A DNA stretch of 64,000 nt, taken from Sphingomonas bacterium. Its GTDB lineage: Bacteria > Pseudomonadota > Alphaproteobacteria > Sphingomonadales > Sphingomonadaceae. The notes below the pieces were generated by a model. That model made no database searches and was not told the DNA's origin. It was given only the letters and a program-made list of their open reading frames with translations. The DNA lies in contig NZ_CAHJWJ010000001.1 of the NCBI RefSeq assembly GCF_903642285.1, positions 62,001-126,000 of the forward strand, in the 5' to 3' direction. Each line of letters starts with the position of its first letter. The stretch's first letter is position 1. Positions 54,331 to 62,554 of this stretch are shown one piece after another. A program made the position numbers and the translations under genes.

Positions 54331-54513
54331 ATGAACCGCGCGCTGGCTTCCATCGCCGCCGCTGCCCCAGCCATCGCGATACTCGGCGTGTTCGCCTGCC
54401 TGATCGGCGGCGGCGCGATGGTCGCGCGGCCGCAGGGGGATACGAAAAAGTGCGTGCTGCTGCTGGTGATGGCGGTGGTATTGCTGGGCAATGTGGTGAT
54501 TTGGATAGCCTAG
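54331..54513 (+). CDS. small two-helix membrane protein
   Basis: 60 residues: MNRALASIAAAAPAIAILGV, a continuing hydrophobic FACLIGGGAM, a short polar ARPQGDTKK loop, then VLLLVMAVVLLGNVVIWI. Two predicted transmembrane helices and nothing else. ATG 54331 follows GGAGCAGGGAGT, partly supplied by REP copy E. The next gene starts one base after its stop. Function unknown. Confidence 0.6.
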   Translation: MNRALASIAAAAPAIAILGVFACLIGGGAMVARPQGDTKKCVLLLVMAVVLLGNVVIWIA

Positions 54514-54514
54514 G

Positions 54515-55036
54515 ATGTCGACTTTGAACGGGTCAGGCGTTGAGATTTGTCCGGACTGCGGGGTGGCGCTGCCGTTTTGTGATGGCTCGCCCCATCCCTA
54601 CTTGGGCGCGTCCGCATCGTGCTGGGCCTTGTATGGCCATGTGCTGGCGCGCGAGTACCAGCAGGCGGCGTTGATGACGATTCATCGGCTGACGGTCGAT
54701 GCATATGCCGCTCAGCATCCGGGTAAACCCGAGCGACGGTCCATTCAGTCGGTGTGGGTTCACCTTGCAGGGTTGTACCTCGTCGTGGACCGAAGCTTGG
54801 CACCCGAATTTGCACGGCGAGTGATCGGCGCGCTGGCGACACAGTCTGAACAATTGACATGGTTAACGCCGCCGGCGCAATTAGGTGCGATTACGGTCGC
54901 TCATGTCGCTGCTGCCGAGCAGCCCGCAGATCACATTAACATCGTGCAGAATTGGGCTGGAAGCGTCTGGGCAGCATGGAAGATCCATCATCCGGCGATC
55001 ATTACACTTGTCGATCGTATGGTCAGGCACCTCTAG
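54515..55036 (+). CDS. DUF5946-like protein with an N-terminal zinc-ribbon-like CxxC
   Basis: 173 residues. ICPDCGVALPFCDGSPHPYL and GASASCWALYGHVLAREYQQ match my memory of the DUF5946 family, with Cys residues that could bind a metal. Later segments include VDAYAAQHPGKPERRSIQSV. Base composition is clearly less GC-rich than neighbours, with unusual codons such as TTA, AGG-poor use and AT-rich third positions, suggesting transfer. Function unknown. Confidence 0.7.
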   Translation: MSTLNGSGVEICPDCGVALPFCDGSPHPYLGASASCWALYGHVLAREYQQAALMTIHRLTVDAYAAQHPGKPERRSIQSVWVHLAGLYLVVDRSLAPEFARRVIGALATQSEQLTWLTPPAQLGAITVAHVAAAEQPADHINIVQNWAGSVWAAWKIHHPAIITLVDRMVRHL

Positions 55037-55056
55037 GCGGAGCAAATATCGGAACC

Positions 55057-55080
55057 CGCCGCGGCGAAGCCGCGTCGTCG
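55057..55080. repeat. 24-base palindromic repeat, identical inverted copy near dnaX
   Basis: CGCCGCGGCGAAGCCGCGTC followed by GTCG. The same 24 bases occur in reverse complement at 59014-59037. Core CGCGGC-GAA-GCCGCG is a perfect hairpin. The 120-base gap here also holds an AACTCACC/GGTGAGTT dyad spanning the hydrolase stop. Confidence 0.7.
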
Positions 55081-55156
55081 GTCGGCGCGTGCGCGCCGCT
55101 GACCGGGCCCGGCGCCGAGACGCGGATTAGCTGCCAATCCGCTGCGCCCGCCCAAC

Positions 55157-55813
55157 TCACCTGATCGGTGAGTTAGGATCGAGCCGCATGTCGAGGTATT
55201 TATCGACCGACCCCATCAACTGCGGCATCTCGTGTTCGAAGAAATGGTTCGCCTTCGGGATCGTGTCGTGGTGGATCGTGATGTGCCGCTGGGTGCGGAG
55301 CTTGTCGACCAGCTTCTGAGTCGCCGCCGGGGTCACGACCTCGTCGTGCTCGCCCTGGATGATGATCCCGCTCGACGGGCACGGCGCGAGGAAGGTGAAG
55401 TCGAACATGTTGGCGGGCGGCGCGATCGAGATGAAGCCGCGCACTTCGGGGCGCCGCATCAGCAACTGCATCCCGATCCACGCGCCGAAGCCGAAGCCGG
55501 CGACCCAGGTCGTCGACGCCTCGGGGTGGAAGCTCTGCACCCAGTCGAGCGCGGACGCCGCGTCGGATAGTTCGCCGATGCCGTTGTCGAACACGCCCTG
55601 GCTCTTGCCGACCCCGCGGAAATTGAAGCGCAATGTCGCGAAGCCGCGGCGCTGGAACGTCTTGTAGAGTTCCTGCACGATCCTGTTGTTCATCGTGCCG
55701 CCCGAAGAGGGATGCGGATGCAGGATCATCGCCACGGGTGCGCGGGGGCGCGGCGCAGGGGCGAAACGGCCTTCGAGACGGCCTTCGGGGCCGGGAAAGA
55801 TGACTTCGGGCAT
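55157..55813 (-). CDS. alpha/beta-hydrolase fold protein lacking the nucleophile serine
   Basis: 218 residues. Family signs: VAMILHPHPSSGGTMNNRIV (oxyanion region), RGFATLRFNFRGVGKSQGVF, an acid in IIIQGEHDEVVTPAA and a His in PKANHFFEHEM. The nucleophile elbow, normally G-x-S-x-G, reads AGFGFGAWIGMQLL: the Ser codon is GGC (Gly). The enzyme may be inactive as a hydrolase or use another residue. ATG 55813, on the strand opposite the desulfurase genes that follow. Confidence 0.75.
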   Translation of the reverse strand: MPEVIFPGPEGRLEGRFAPAPRPRAPVAMILHPHPSSGGTMNNRIVQELYKTFQRRGFATLRFNFRGVGKSQGVFDNGIGELSDAASALDWVQSFHPEASTTWVAGFGFGAWIGMQLLMRRPEVRGFISIAPPANMFDFTFLAPCPSSGIIIQGEHDEVVTPAATQKLVDKLRTQRHITIHHDTIPKANHFFEHEMPQLMGSVDKYLDMRLDPNSPIR

Positions 55814-55912
55814 GGAGAACCTTAAACGAGCGGGCTTGGACGAAATGGGGCGGGGGCTGAACCCGACGCGGTTGCGCGCTATATAGGCAAGGCCCGCCCG
55901 ATTGGAACATTT

Positions 55913-57031
55913 TTGACCCCGCGCATCTACCTCGACCACGCCGCGACCACGCCGATGCGGCCCGAGGCGATCGTCGCGGTCGCCGAAGGAATGGCGCGCT
56001 GGGCCAATCCCTCCTCGCCGCATGGCGAGGGCCGCGCCGCGCGGCGCGCGCTGGAGGATGCGCGCGCGCGGATCGCGGCGGCGCTGGGCTGGGACGGCGA
56101 GGTGATCCTCACGAGCGGGGCGAGCGAGGCGATCCGGCTGGCGATTCGTGGCCGTGCGGGCGCGTATGTCGCAGCGACCGAGCATGACGCGGTCTTGCGG
56201 GCGGCGGTGCGGCCGACGATGCTGGCGGTCGATGCGCGGGGGCGCGTAATTTTCCCCCCGTTCGTTCCGCTCGAAACGAACGGACTATGGGCGGTTCAGA
56301 CGGCCAACAGCGAGACGGGAGTCGTCCAGTCCGCCGACGCGGTTGCGAGGGCTATCCGCGCCGCGAACGGCCGATGGATCGCCGACGCATCGCAGACCGC
56401 GGGCAAGCTGCCCTTGCCCGATGCCGACATGATCGTGGTGTCCGCGCACAAGCTGGGCGGCCCGATCGGCATCGGCGCGTTGCTGGTGCGCGATCTTGCG
56501 CTGTTGACGCCGACCGGCGGGCAGGAGCGCGGCTATCGCGACGGGACGGAGAACCTGCCCGGCGCGCTGGGCTTCGCCGCCGCGCTTGAGGCACCGCGCG
56601 ACTGGTTCGACGCCATGACGCCGCTCCGGGCGCGGCTCGATGCGGCGATCGTGGATGCCGGCGGCGAGATCATCGGTTTTCCTGCGAACGCGCGAACCCG
56701 GGATCACGAGCGGTACGCCCGGGACCCTGAGCCCCCGCGTCCGCAGGAGCACGGGCATATCCCGACGATCGCGTCCTACCGCATGCCCGGCGTCTCCGCG
56801 GGCGCGCAACTGATCCGTTTCGACATGGCGGGCTTCGCGGTATCGGCGGGGAGCGCGTGTTCCTCGGGCAGCATGAAGCCGAGCCATGTCCTGGCCGCGA
56901 TGGGTATCTCACCCGGTGAGGCAGCAGAAGTGATCCGCGTCAGCTTCGGCTGGCCCACGACCGCGGACGAGGTCGATGCCTTCGCATTGCTGTGGTGCCG
57001 GACCGCTGATGCCGCGCGCGTCGCGGCATGA
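55913..57031 (+). CDS. cysteine desulfurase family protein, first of a tandem pair
   Basis: 372 residues from TTG 55913 (MTPRIYLDHAATTPMRP). Fold type I PLP enzyme: ATEHDAVLRAAV with the PLP His, SAHKLGGPIGIGALL with the Schiff-base Lys, GGQERGYRDGTENLPGALGF, and the catalytic Cys in SAGSACSSGSMKPSHVLAAM. All key residues present. An insertion of about 25 residues (RTRDHERYARDPEPPRPQEH) lies before the Cys loop. Overlaps the next desulfurase gene by four bases. Confidence 0.88.
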   Translation: MTPRIYLDHAATTPMRPEAIVAVAEGMARWANPSSPHGEGRAARRALEDARARIAAALGWDGEVILTSGASEAIRLAIRGRAGAYVAATEHDAVLRAAVRPTMLAVDARGRVIFPPFVPLETNGLWAVQTANSETGVVQSADAVARAIRAANGRWIADASQTAGKLPLPDADMIVVSAHKLGGPIGIGALLVRDLALLTPTGGQERGYRDGTENLPGALGFAAALEAPRDWFDAMTPLRARLDAAIVDAGGEIIGFPANARTRDHERYARDPEPPRPQEHGHIPTIASYRMPGVSAGAQLIRFDMAGFAVSAGSACSSGSMKPSHVLAAMGISPGEAAEVIRVSFGWPTTADEVDAFALLWCRTADAARVAA

Positions 57032-58119
57032 CCTATCTGGACTATCAGGCGACGACGCCGCTCGCGCCCGAAGCGCTGGAGGCGATGTTGCCCTGGCTTC
57101 GCGACGGCCATGCGAACCCGCATTCCGCGCACCGCGAGGGGCGGCGGGCGCGTGCGGCGGTGGAAGTGACGCGCGCGCGGGTCGCGGCGCTGCTGCCGCA
57201 TGGCGGCCAGACCGCGTTCACCAGCGGCGCGACCGAGGCGCTGAACTGGGCGATCAAGGGCACGACCGGCCCGATCGTCACGATCGCGACCGAACATGCC
57301 GCGGTCCTCGATACCGTCGCCGCCGAGGCGGCGCGGGGGCGGCCGGTCACCGTGCTGCCGGTCGGCGCGGACGGGCTGGTCGATCCGGAGGCCGCGCGCA
57401 CCGCGATCGTGCCGGGTACCGGGCTGGTCGCGGCGATGCTGGTCAACAACGAGATCGGGGTCGTCCAACCCATCGCCGCGCTGGCGGACCTGGCGCATGC
57501 GGCCGGCGCGTCGATGCTGTGCGATGCGGTGCAGGGCTATGGCCGGATGCCCGTTCCCGAAGGCTGCGACCTGGTCGCGATCTCGGCGCACAAGGTCTAT
57601 GGGCCGAAGGGCATCGGCGCGCTGTGGGTCCGCGACGGCGTCGCGCTTGCACCATTGATGCACGGCGGCGGGCAGGAGGCACCGGGGCGATCGGGGACGC
57701 TGTCGCCCGCCCTGTGCGCCGGCTTCGGCGTCGCGGCGGCGCTGATGCGCGACCGGCGATCGGCTGACATGTCTGCGGTCGACCGGATGTGGCGGGCCGC
57801 GCTCGACCGGCTCGGGCCGATCTGGAAGGTCAACGGATCGATCGCGGCGCGCTATCACGGCAACCTCAACGTCCGCCGCGACGGGCTCGACGTGAACCGG
57901 CTGATGTCGCAATGCCGCGACATCGCCTTTTCCGCGGGTTCGGCCTGTGCGAGCGGATCGGGCCGGTCGAGCCACGTCCTTCGCGCGATCGGATTGACGG
58001 AGGCGGCGGTGCGGACCTCGGTTCGGATCGGCTTCGGGCGCTATACGACCGAGGCGGAACTGATCGCCGCGATCGATACCATCGTCGCGGCGGCAGATGC
58101 GCAACGGAACGGGATATGA
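57028..58119 (+). CDS. cysteine desulfurase, second of a tandem pair
   Basis: 363 residues. MTYLDYQATTPLAPEALEAM start; PLP His in IATEHAAVLDTV, Lys in ISAHKVYGPKGIGALWV, GGGQEAPGRSGTLSPALCAG, and catalytic Cys in FSAGSACASGSGRSSHVLRA. Mobilises sulfur from cysteine for Fe-S or other cofactors. Only moderately similar to the preceding copy. Coupled by ATGA overlaps to that gene and to the ferredoxin that follows. Confidence 0.9.
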   Translation: MTYLDYQATTPLAPEALEAMLPWLRDGHANPHSAHREGRRARAAVEVTRARVAALLPHGGQTAFTSGATEALNWAIKGTTGPIVTIATEHAAVLDTVAAEAARGRPVTVLPVGADGLVDPEAARTAIVPGTGLVAAMLVNNEIGVVQPIAALADLAHAAGASMLCDAVQGYGRMPVPEGCDLVAISAHKVYGPKGIGALWVRDGVALAPLMHGGGQEAPGRSGTLSPALCAGFGVAAALMRDRRSADMSAVDRMWRAALDRLGPIWKVNGSIAARYHGNLNVRRDGLDVNRLMSQCRDIAFSAGSACASGSGRSSHVLRAIGLTEAAVRTSVRIGFGRYTTEAELIAAIDTIVAAADAQRNGI

Positions 58120-58424
58120 GGATCGTCTTCACCGGGCACGACGGATCGATCGGGGAGGCGGAGGGTCGGCCCGGCCAGCGATTGCTCGACGTGGCGCAGG
58201 CGGCCGGCCAGCCGCTGGAAGGCACCTGCGACGGCGATATGGCCTGTGCGACCTGTCACGTGATCGTCGATCCCGCGGATTTCGCGCGACTTCCGGCGGC
58301 GAGTGCGGACGAGGAGGATATGCTCGACCTCGCCCCGGGTGCGACGCGGACCAGCCGGCTCGCGTGTCAGATCCGGCTCGAACCGGCGCTCGACGGGTTG
58401 CGCGTCCGCATTCCGTCCGGCTGA
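58116..58424 (+). CDS. [2Fe-2S] ferredoxin, adrenodoxin type
   Basis: 102 residues. Four cluster ligands Cys38, Cys44, Cys47 and Cys84 in the spacing C-x5-C-x2-C ... C. EGTCDGDMACATCHVIVDP and SRLACQIRLEP are the defining segments. Small electron carrier; shares an overlapping start with the desulfurase, so a joint role in Fe-S assembly is likely. Confidence 0.93.
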   Translation: MRIVFTGHDGSIGEAEGRPGQRLLDVAQAAGQPLEGTCDGDMACATCHVIVDPADFARLPAASADEEDMLDLAPGATRTSRLACQIRLEPALDGLRVRIPSG

Positions 58425-58531
58425 CGAAGCGAGGCTGTCGGTTCGACAACGGCGCATTCAGGCGACGGCCATTGGGACAGGATCATTGTCATGTCCATGC
58501 CCGGTTCCCCGGGCGACGAAGAGGAGCATGT

Positions 58532-58771
58532 ATGAAGATGATCGCATTGCTTGGCGCAGCGGCGCTGGCCATCGGCGGGATCGCGGCGACCCCCGCCGCG
58601 GCAAAGGAGTATCACGGCGATCGCGGCCACCATGGTTATCACGATCGCGGGTATCGCGGCCATATCGGCTATCGCCATCGTGGATATTGGGGTGGCTATC
58701 GCGGCCGGTGGCACGGCTATCATCATCGCCGTGTCGTCTGCAATCGGTTCGGTCGCTGCCACCGTATCTGA
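58532..58771 (+). CDS. small secreted His/Gly/Tyr/Arg-rich protein
   Basis: 79 residues from ATG 58532, with GAGGAG six bases upstream. Signal peptide MKMIALLGAAALAIGGIAAT to about AAA at 28, then a repetitive mature chain built from YHGDRGHHGYHDRG and YRGHIGYRHRGYWGGYR units with two Cys near the end (VVCNRFGRCHRI). No family name can be given. Composition suggests metal binding or surface location; it recalls the smaller His-rich peptide at 188-340 in general character only. Confidence 0.65.
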   Translation: MKMIALLGAAALAIGGIAATPAAAKEYHGDRGHHGYHDRGYRGHIGYRHRGYWGGYRGRWHGYHHRRVVCNRFGRCHRI

Positions 58772-58837
58772 CGCCCGTCGATACCCGTGACCGGCTGCCC
58801 CGCCGGCACCGCCGTCCGCACCGGCGGGTGACGCGGC

Positions 58838-58866
58838 TTGACCCGCCCCGCGCGTCTGCTCATAGG
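58838..58866 (+). promoter_or_regulatory. promoter of the SRP RNA gene
   Basis: TTGACC (58838-58843), 17-base spacer, CATAGG (58861-58866). Predicted transcription start about seven bases on, at 58873, coincides with the base of the RNA's closing stem. Confidence 0.6.
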
Positions 58867-58872
58867 GCGCGC

Positions 58873-58960
58873 GGGAGTCGGGCGGGCGTGGTCGTCGCCA
58901 ACTCGGTCAGGTCCGGAAGGAAGCAGCCGCAACGATTCCGCCACGGGTCGTCCGGCTCCC
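58873..58960 (+). ncRNA. ffs: bacterial signal recognition particle RNA (4.5S, small type)
   Basis: Contains the invariant SRP domain IV core GGTCAGGTCCGGAAGGAAGC followed by AGCC (58905-58928). Arms GGGAGTCGGGCG (58873-58884) and the 3' GTCGTCCGGCTCCC (58947-58960) pair to close a single hairpin of about 88 bases, as expected for the short bacterial form. Binds Ffh for co-translational membrane targeting. Next to dnaX, as in many bacteria. Confidence 0.92.
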
Positions 58961-58965
58961 ACCGC

Positions 58966-59040
58966 GAGGCTTTGCGAAGCAAAGGCGAGCGCGGCCGACG
59001 GGCAAAGCCCGTTCGACGACGCGGCTTCGCCGCGGCGCGC
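58966..59040. repeat. cluster of three short palindromes downstream of ffs
   Basis: Successive hairpins: GCTTTGC-GAA-GCAAAG (about 58970-58985), ACGGGC-AAA-GCCCGT (58998-59012) and CGCGGC-TTC-GCCGCG (59020-59034, part of the 24-base repeat shared with 55057-55080). Could terminate ffs or form a mobile palindromic element. The remaining bases to dnaX at 59220 are pyrimidine-rich on this strand with no gene seen. Confidence 0.5.
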
Positions 59041-59219
59041 CTCGACCGACCCCCCAAACCCCCTGTCCTACACATCAGCGATAGCCCATCTTCGCCAGAT
59101 GCACCCCGCTCGCACCCCAACCGGACCCTCTTCGCTTTCCGCCCCGAACCCCCTATCTGAAGCGATGATGGCACGCCTCCACTTCCTCCACTTCCACGCT
59201 TGCAGAAGCGCGAATCGCG

Positions 59220-60854
59220 GTGGCTGACGGCCTCGATCTCGGCGAACCGTCCCAACCCGCTGCGAAAGCCGGCGCGTACCGTGTCCTCGCGCGCAAATAC
59301 CGGCCGCAGACATTTTCCGAACTCATCGGGCAGGACGCGATGGTGCAGACGCTCGGCAATGCGATCAAGCGCGATCGGCTCGCGCATGCGTTCCTGATGA
59401 CCGGGGTGCGCGGGGTGGGCAAGACGAGCACCGCGCGGCTGATCGCGAAGGCGCTGAACTGCATCGGCGCGGACGGGCAGGGCGGCCCGACGATCGACCC
59501 GTGCGGCACCTGCGAACCCTGCCGCGCGATCGCGGAGGGGCGGCATATCGACGTGATCGAGATGGACGCCGCCAGCCATACCGGCGTCGACGACGTCCGC
59601 GAGATCATCGATGCGTCGCGCTACGCAGCGGTCAGCGCGCGATTCAAGATCTATATCGTGGACGAGGTCCATATGCTGTCGAAGAACGCGTTCAACGCGC
59701 TTCTGAAGACGCTGGAGGAACCGCCGCCGCACGTGAAGTTCCTGTTCGCCACGACCGAGGTGAACAAGGTGCCCGTGACGGTCCTGTCGCGCTGCCAGCG
59801 GTTCGACCTGCGGCGCATCCCCGCGGAGACGCTCGCCGAGCATTTCGCGATGGTGGCGGAACAGGAGGGCGTGACCGCCGATCCCGAAGCGCTGATGCTG
59901 ATCGCGCGCGCCGCGGAAGGGTCTGCGCGCGACGGACTGTCGATCCTCGACCAGGCGATCGCGCATGCCGGGATCGAGGGCGGCAGGGTAAGCGCCGACG
60001 CGGTGCGACAGATGCTCGGCCTGTCCGATCGCGGCGCGGTGCGCGATCTGCTCGGCCATGTGCTGGCCGGCGACGGCGTGGGGTCGCTCACGGCGCTCAG
60101 GCGGCAATATGATTACGGCGTCGATCCGCTGTCGGTGTTCCAGTCGCTGATGGAGACGGTGCACGGCATCACGCTTGCCAAGCTCGGCACCGCGGCGGAC
60201 GCCGCGCAAGCGGAGGAGGAACGTGCTGCGCTGGGCGAATGGGCGGGGTCGCTGTCCTATCCCGTGCTGCACCGGCTGTGGCAGCTGTTCCTGAAAGGGC
60301 ATGACGAGATTGCGCGGGCCGCGCTGCCGATCGAGGCGGCGGAGATGGCGCTGCTCCGCGCGATCCATGCGTCCACCTTGCCCGACCCGGGCGAACTGGT
60401 GCGGGCGATCGCGAACGGTACCCCGCCGGTGGCTGTTCCCCCGGCACCGATCGCGCCCGTGCCGGTCGCGGCTCCGGCGTCGCGCTTGCCCGAGACGTTC
60501 GATGCGCTGGTGCAGCGGCTGGACGCGGCCGGATCGCTCGCGCTGGCCGCGCGGTTGCACAATGGCGCGCGCGTCGTGCGTTACGCGCCGCCCGAGATCG
60601 TCTTCAGCGGCAGCCGGCCGATGGCGACCGACACGCTCGCCGATCTGACGGCGGCGTTGAAGGGGCTCACCGGTACGCCGTGGAAGATCACCTTCGACGA
60701 CGTGCCCGGCGCGCCGACGCTGAAGGAGCGACAGGAGACATCGGCCGAGGCCGAACGTATCGCCGCCTGGGACTCCCCGATCGTCCGCGCCGCGCGCGAT
60801 GCCTTCCCCGATGCCGTGCTCGAGGCATGGCCGACCAAGAGGACCAACGCATGA
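59220..60854 (+). CDS. dnaX: DNA polymerase III subunit gamma/tau
   Basis: 544 residues, GTG start. Clamp-loader ATPase: RVLARKYRPQTFSELIGQD, Walker A GVRGVGKTSTARL, zinc-module Cys in CIGADGQGGPTIDPCGTCEPC-type spacing, Walker B VDEVHMLSKNAFNALL, and SRC motif LSRCQRFDL. A shorter C-terminal tau-like region follows a Pro/Ala linker near 400. Overlaps ybaB by four bases. Confidence 0.95.
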   Translation: MADGLDLGEPSQPAAKAGAYRVLARKYRPQTFSELIGQDAMVQTLGNAIKRDRLAHAFLMTGVRGVGKTSTARLIAKALNCIGADGQGGPTIDPCGTCEPCRAIAEGRHIDVIEMDAASHTGVDDVREIIDASRYAAVSARFKIYIVDEVHMLSKNAFNALLKTLEEPPPHVKFLFATTEVNKVPVTVLSRCQRFDLRRIPAETLAEHFAMVAEQEGVTADPEALMLIARAAEGSARDGLSILDQAIAHAGIEGGRVSADAVRQMLGLSDRGAVRDLLGHVLAGDGVGSLTALRRQYDYGVDPLSVFQSLMETVHGITLAKLGTAADAAQAEEERAALGEWAGSLSYPVLHRLWQLFLKGHDEIARAALPIEAAEMALLRAIHASTLPDPGELVRAIANGTPPVAVPPAPIAPVPVAAPASRLPETFDALVQRLDAAGSLALAARLHNGARVVRYAPPEIVFSGSRPMATDTLADLTAALKGLTGTPWKITFDDVPGAPTLKERQETSAEAERIAAWDSPIVRAARDAFPDAVLEAWPTKRTNA

Positions 60855-61174
60855 ACAATCTCGACGACATCATGGCCATGGCGCAGAACGTCCAGGCCGA
60901 ACTGGAAAAGGCGCAGGCCGGGCTCGACACCGTGGAGGTCGAGGGTGCGTCCGGCGGCGGTCTGGTGAAGGTCCGCGCCTCTGCCAAGGGGCGGATCATC
61001 GGCCTGTCGATCGACGATTCGCTGGTGGTGCCGGCGGAGAAGCAGATGCTCGAGGATCTGGTAGTCGCCGCGTTCAACGATGCACGGGCGCGGGCGGATG
61101 CGGCGTCTTCGGCGGCGATGGCGAAGATGACGAGCGGTATTCCGCTGCCGCCGGGGTTCAAGCTGCCGTTTTGA
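60851..61174 (+). CDS. YbaB/EbfC nucleoid-associated protein
   Basis: 107 residues: MNNLDDIMAMAQNVQAELEK, VEGASGGGLVKVRASAKGRI and GIPLPPGFKLPF. Dimeric DNA-binding protein. Follows dnaX as usual, but recR, which often comes next, is not found here; a REP-like element and convergent tyrS come instead. Confidence 0.94.
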   Translation: MNNLDDIMAMAQNVQAELEKAQAGLDTVEVEGASGGGLVKVRASAKGRIIGLSIDDSLVVPAEKQMLEDLVVAAFNDARARADAASSAAMAKMTSGIPLPPGFKLPF

Positions 61175-61180
61175 AATCCT

Positions 61181-61269
61181 TCGTCATCCCGGGCTTGTCC
61201 CGGGATCCAGGGGTGCGGGGGGATGATGCTCTTGGCTCTGGATGCCGGGACGAGCCCGGCATGACGAAG
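61181..61269. repeat. REP-like palindromic element, copy B
   Basis: Hairpins ATCCCGGG-CTTGT-CCCGGGAT (61186-61206) and ATGCCGGG-ACGAG-CCCGGCAT (61242-61262) with a 35-base spacer. Near-identical in both arms to copy A at 13918-14015. Lies between the convergent ybaB and tyrS genes, where it could act as a bidirectional terminator. Confidence 0.85.
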
Positions 61270-61271
61270 CT

Positions 61272-62489
61272 CTACTCCCCCACCGCCGTGCCGTGCAGCT
61301 TCTTCCCGAAACTGATCTTGTCGCCTGCGACCACAACCGCATCGACCCCGCCGACCCTCTCATCATTGACCCGGACCGCGCCCTCTTCGATCTTCCGCTT
61401 CGCTTCCTTGTTCGACGAAGCGAAGCCGATCGCGGTCAGCGCCGCAACGATGCTCAGCCCTTCGACCGGCACCACGACGGTCGGCAAGCTATCCCCCGAT
61501 GTGCCCTCTTCGAACGTCCGCCGCGCGGTCTCCGCCGCCGCCTCGGCCGCCGCCCGGCCGCGGCACATCGCGGTGGCTTCGTTCGCCAGTACGATCTTGG
61601 CGGCGTTGATCTCCGCTCCCGACAGCGCCTCCAGCCCGGCGATCTCGTCGAGCGGCAGGTCGGTGAACAGCCGCAGGAACCGGCCGACGTCGCGGTCGTC
61701 GGTGTTGCGCCAGAATTGCCAATAGTCGAAATGCGGCAGCTGATCCTCGTGCAGCCACACCGCACCCGCCATCGTCTTGCCCATCTTGCCGCCGTCCGCG
61801 GTCGTGATGAGCGGGGTGGTGACGCCGAACACCTCGGTCCCGTCCATCCGCCGCGCGAGTTCGATGCCGTTCACGATATTGCCCCATTGGTCGCTGCCGC
61901 CCATCTGGAGGCGACACCCGGCACGCCGCGACAGTTCCAAAAAATCGTAAGCCTGGAGGATCATGTAGTTGAATTCGAGGAAGCTGAGCGACTGCTCGCG
62001 GTCGAGCCTCAGCTTGACCGAATCGAAGCTCAGCATCCGGTTGACGCTGAAATGCTGCCCGACCTCGCGCAGGAACGGGATATATTCCAACGCGTCGAGC
62101 CACTGCGCATTGTCGAGCATCACCGCATCGGTCGGCCCGTCGCCGAAGGTCAGGAACCGTTCGAAGATGCGGCGGATCGAGGCGATGTTGGTCGCGATGG
62201 TGTCGTCGCTCGACAGCTTGCGTGCCTCGTCCTTGAAGCTGGGGTCGCCGATCTTGCCGGTCCCGCCGCCCATCAGGACGATAGGCTTGTGCCCCGCCTG
62301 CTGCAGTCGACGCAGCAGCATGATCTGAACGAGGCTGCCGACATGCAGCGACGGTGCGGTTGGGTCGAAGCCGATATAGCCGGGGACGATCTGCTTCGCC
62401 GCGAGCGTATCGAGCGCGGCCGCATCGGTCATCTGGTGGATATAGCCGCGTGTCGACAATGTGGTCAGCAGGAGGGACTGGTGGGTCAT
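61272..62489 (-). CDS. tyrS: tyrosine--tRNA ligase
   Basis: 405 residues. Class I synthetase: [20 protein letters not shown] (HIGH-type HVGS), [16 protein letters not shown], and [12 protein letters not shown] in place of KMSKS, a form common in alphaproteobacteria. C-terminal S4 RNA-binding domain begins near 340 ([15 protein letters not shown]... [19 protein letters not shown]). ATG 62489. Confidence 0.95.
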   Translation of the reverse strand: MTHQSLLLTTLSTRGYIHQMTDAAALDTLAAKQIVPGYIGFDPTAPSLHVGSLVQIMLLRRLQQAGHKPIVLMGGGTGKIGDPSFKDEARKLSSDDTIATNIASIRRIFERFLTFGDGPTDAVMLDNAQWLDALEYIPFLREVGQHFSVNRMLSFDSVKLRLDREQSLSFLEFNYMILQAYDFLELSRRAGCRLQMGGSDQWGNIVNGIELARRMDGTEVFGVTTPLITTADGGKMGKTMAGAVWLHEDQLPHFDYWQFWRNTDDRDVGRFLRLFTDLPLDEIAGLEALSGAEINAAKIVLANEATAMCRGRAAAEAAAETARRTFEEGTSGDSLPTVVVPVEGLSIVAALTAIGFASSNKEAKRKIEEGAVRVNDERVGGVDAVVVAGDKISFGKKLHGTAVGE

Positions 62490-62554
62490 GCGCGCGCGGT
62501 TAGCACCGACGCCTATCGTTCGTCACCCCGAACCGGCGAAGGGCTGGTCCATCG

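Noticed and set aside
55135-55165. AACTCACC/GGTGAGTT dyad as terminator of the hydrolase gene
   Set aside because: It spans the stop codon and has no T-run on the minus strand.
59300-60854. Programmed frameshift in dnaX
   Set aside because: No A-rich slippery heptamer with a downstream stem was seen at the gamma/tau junction; the frame is continuous.
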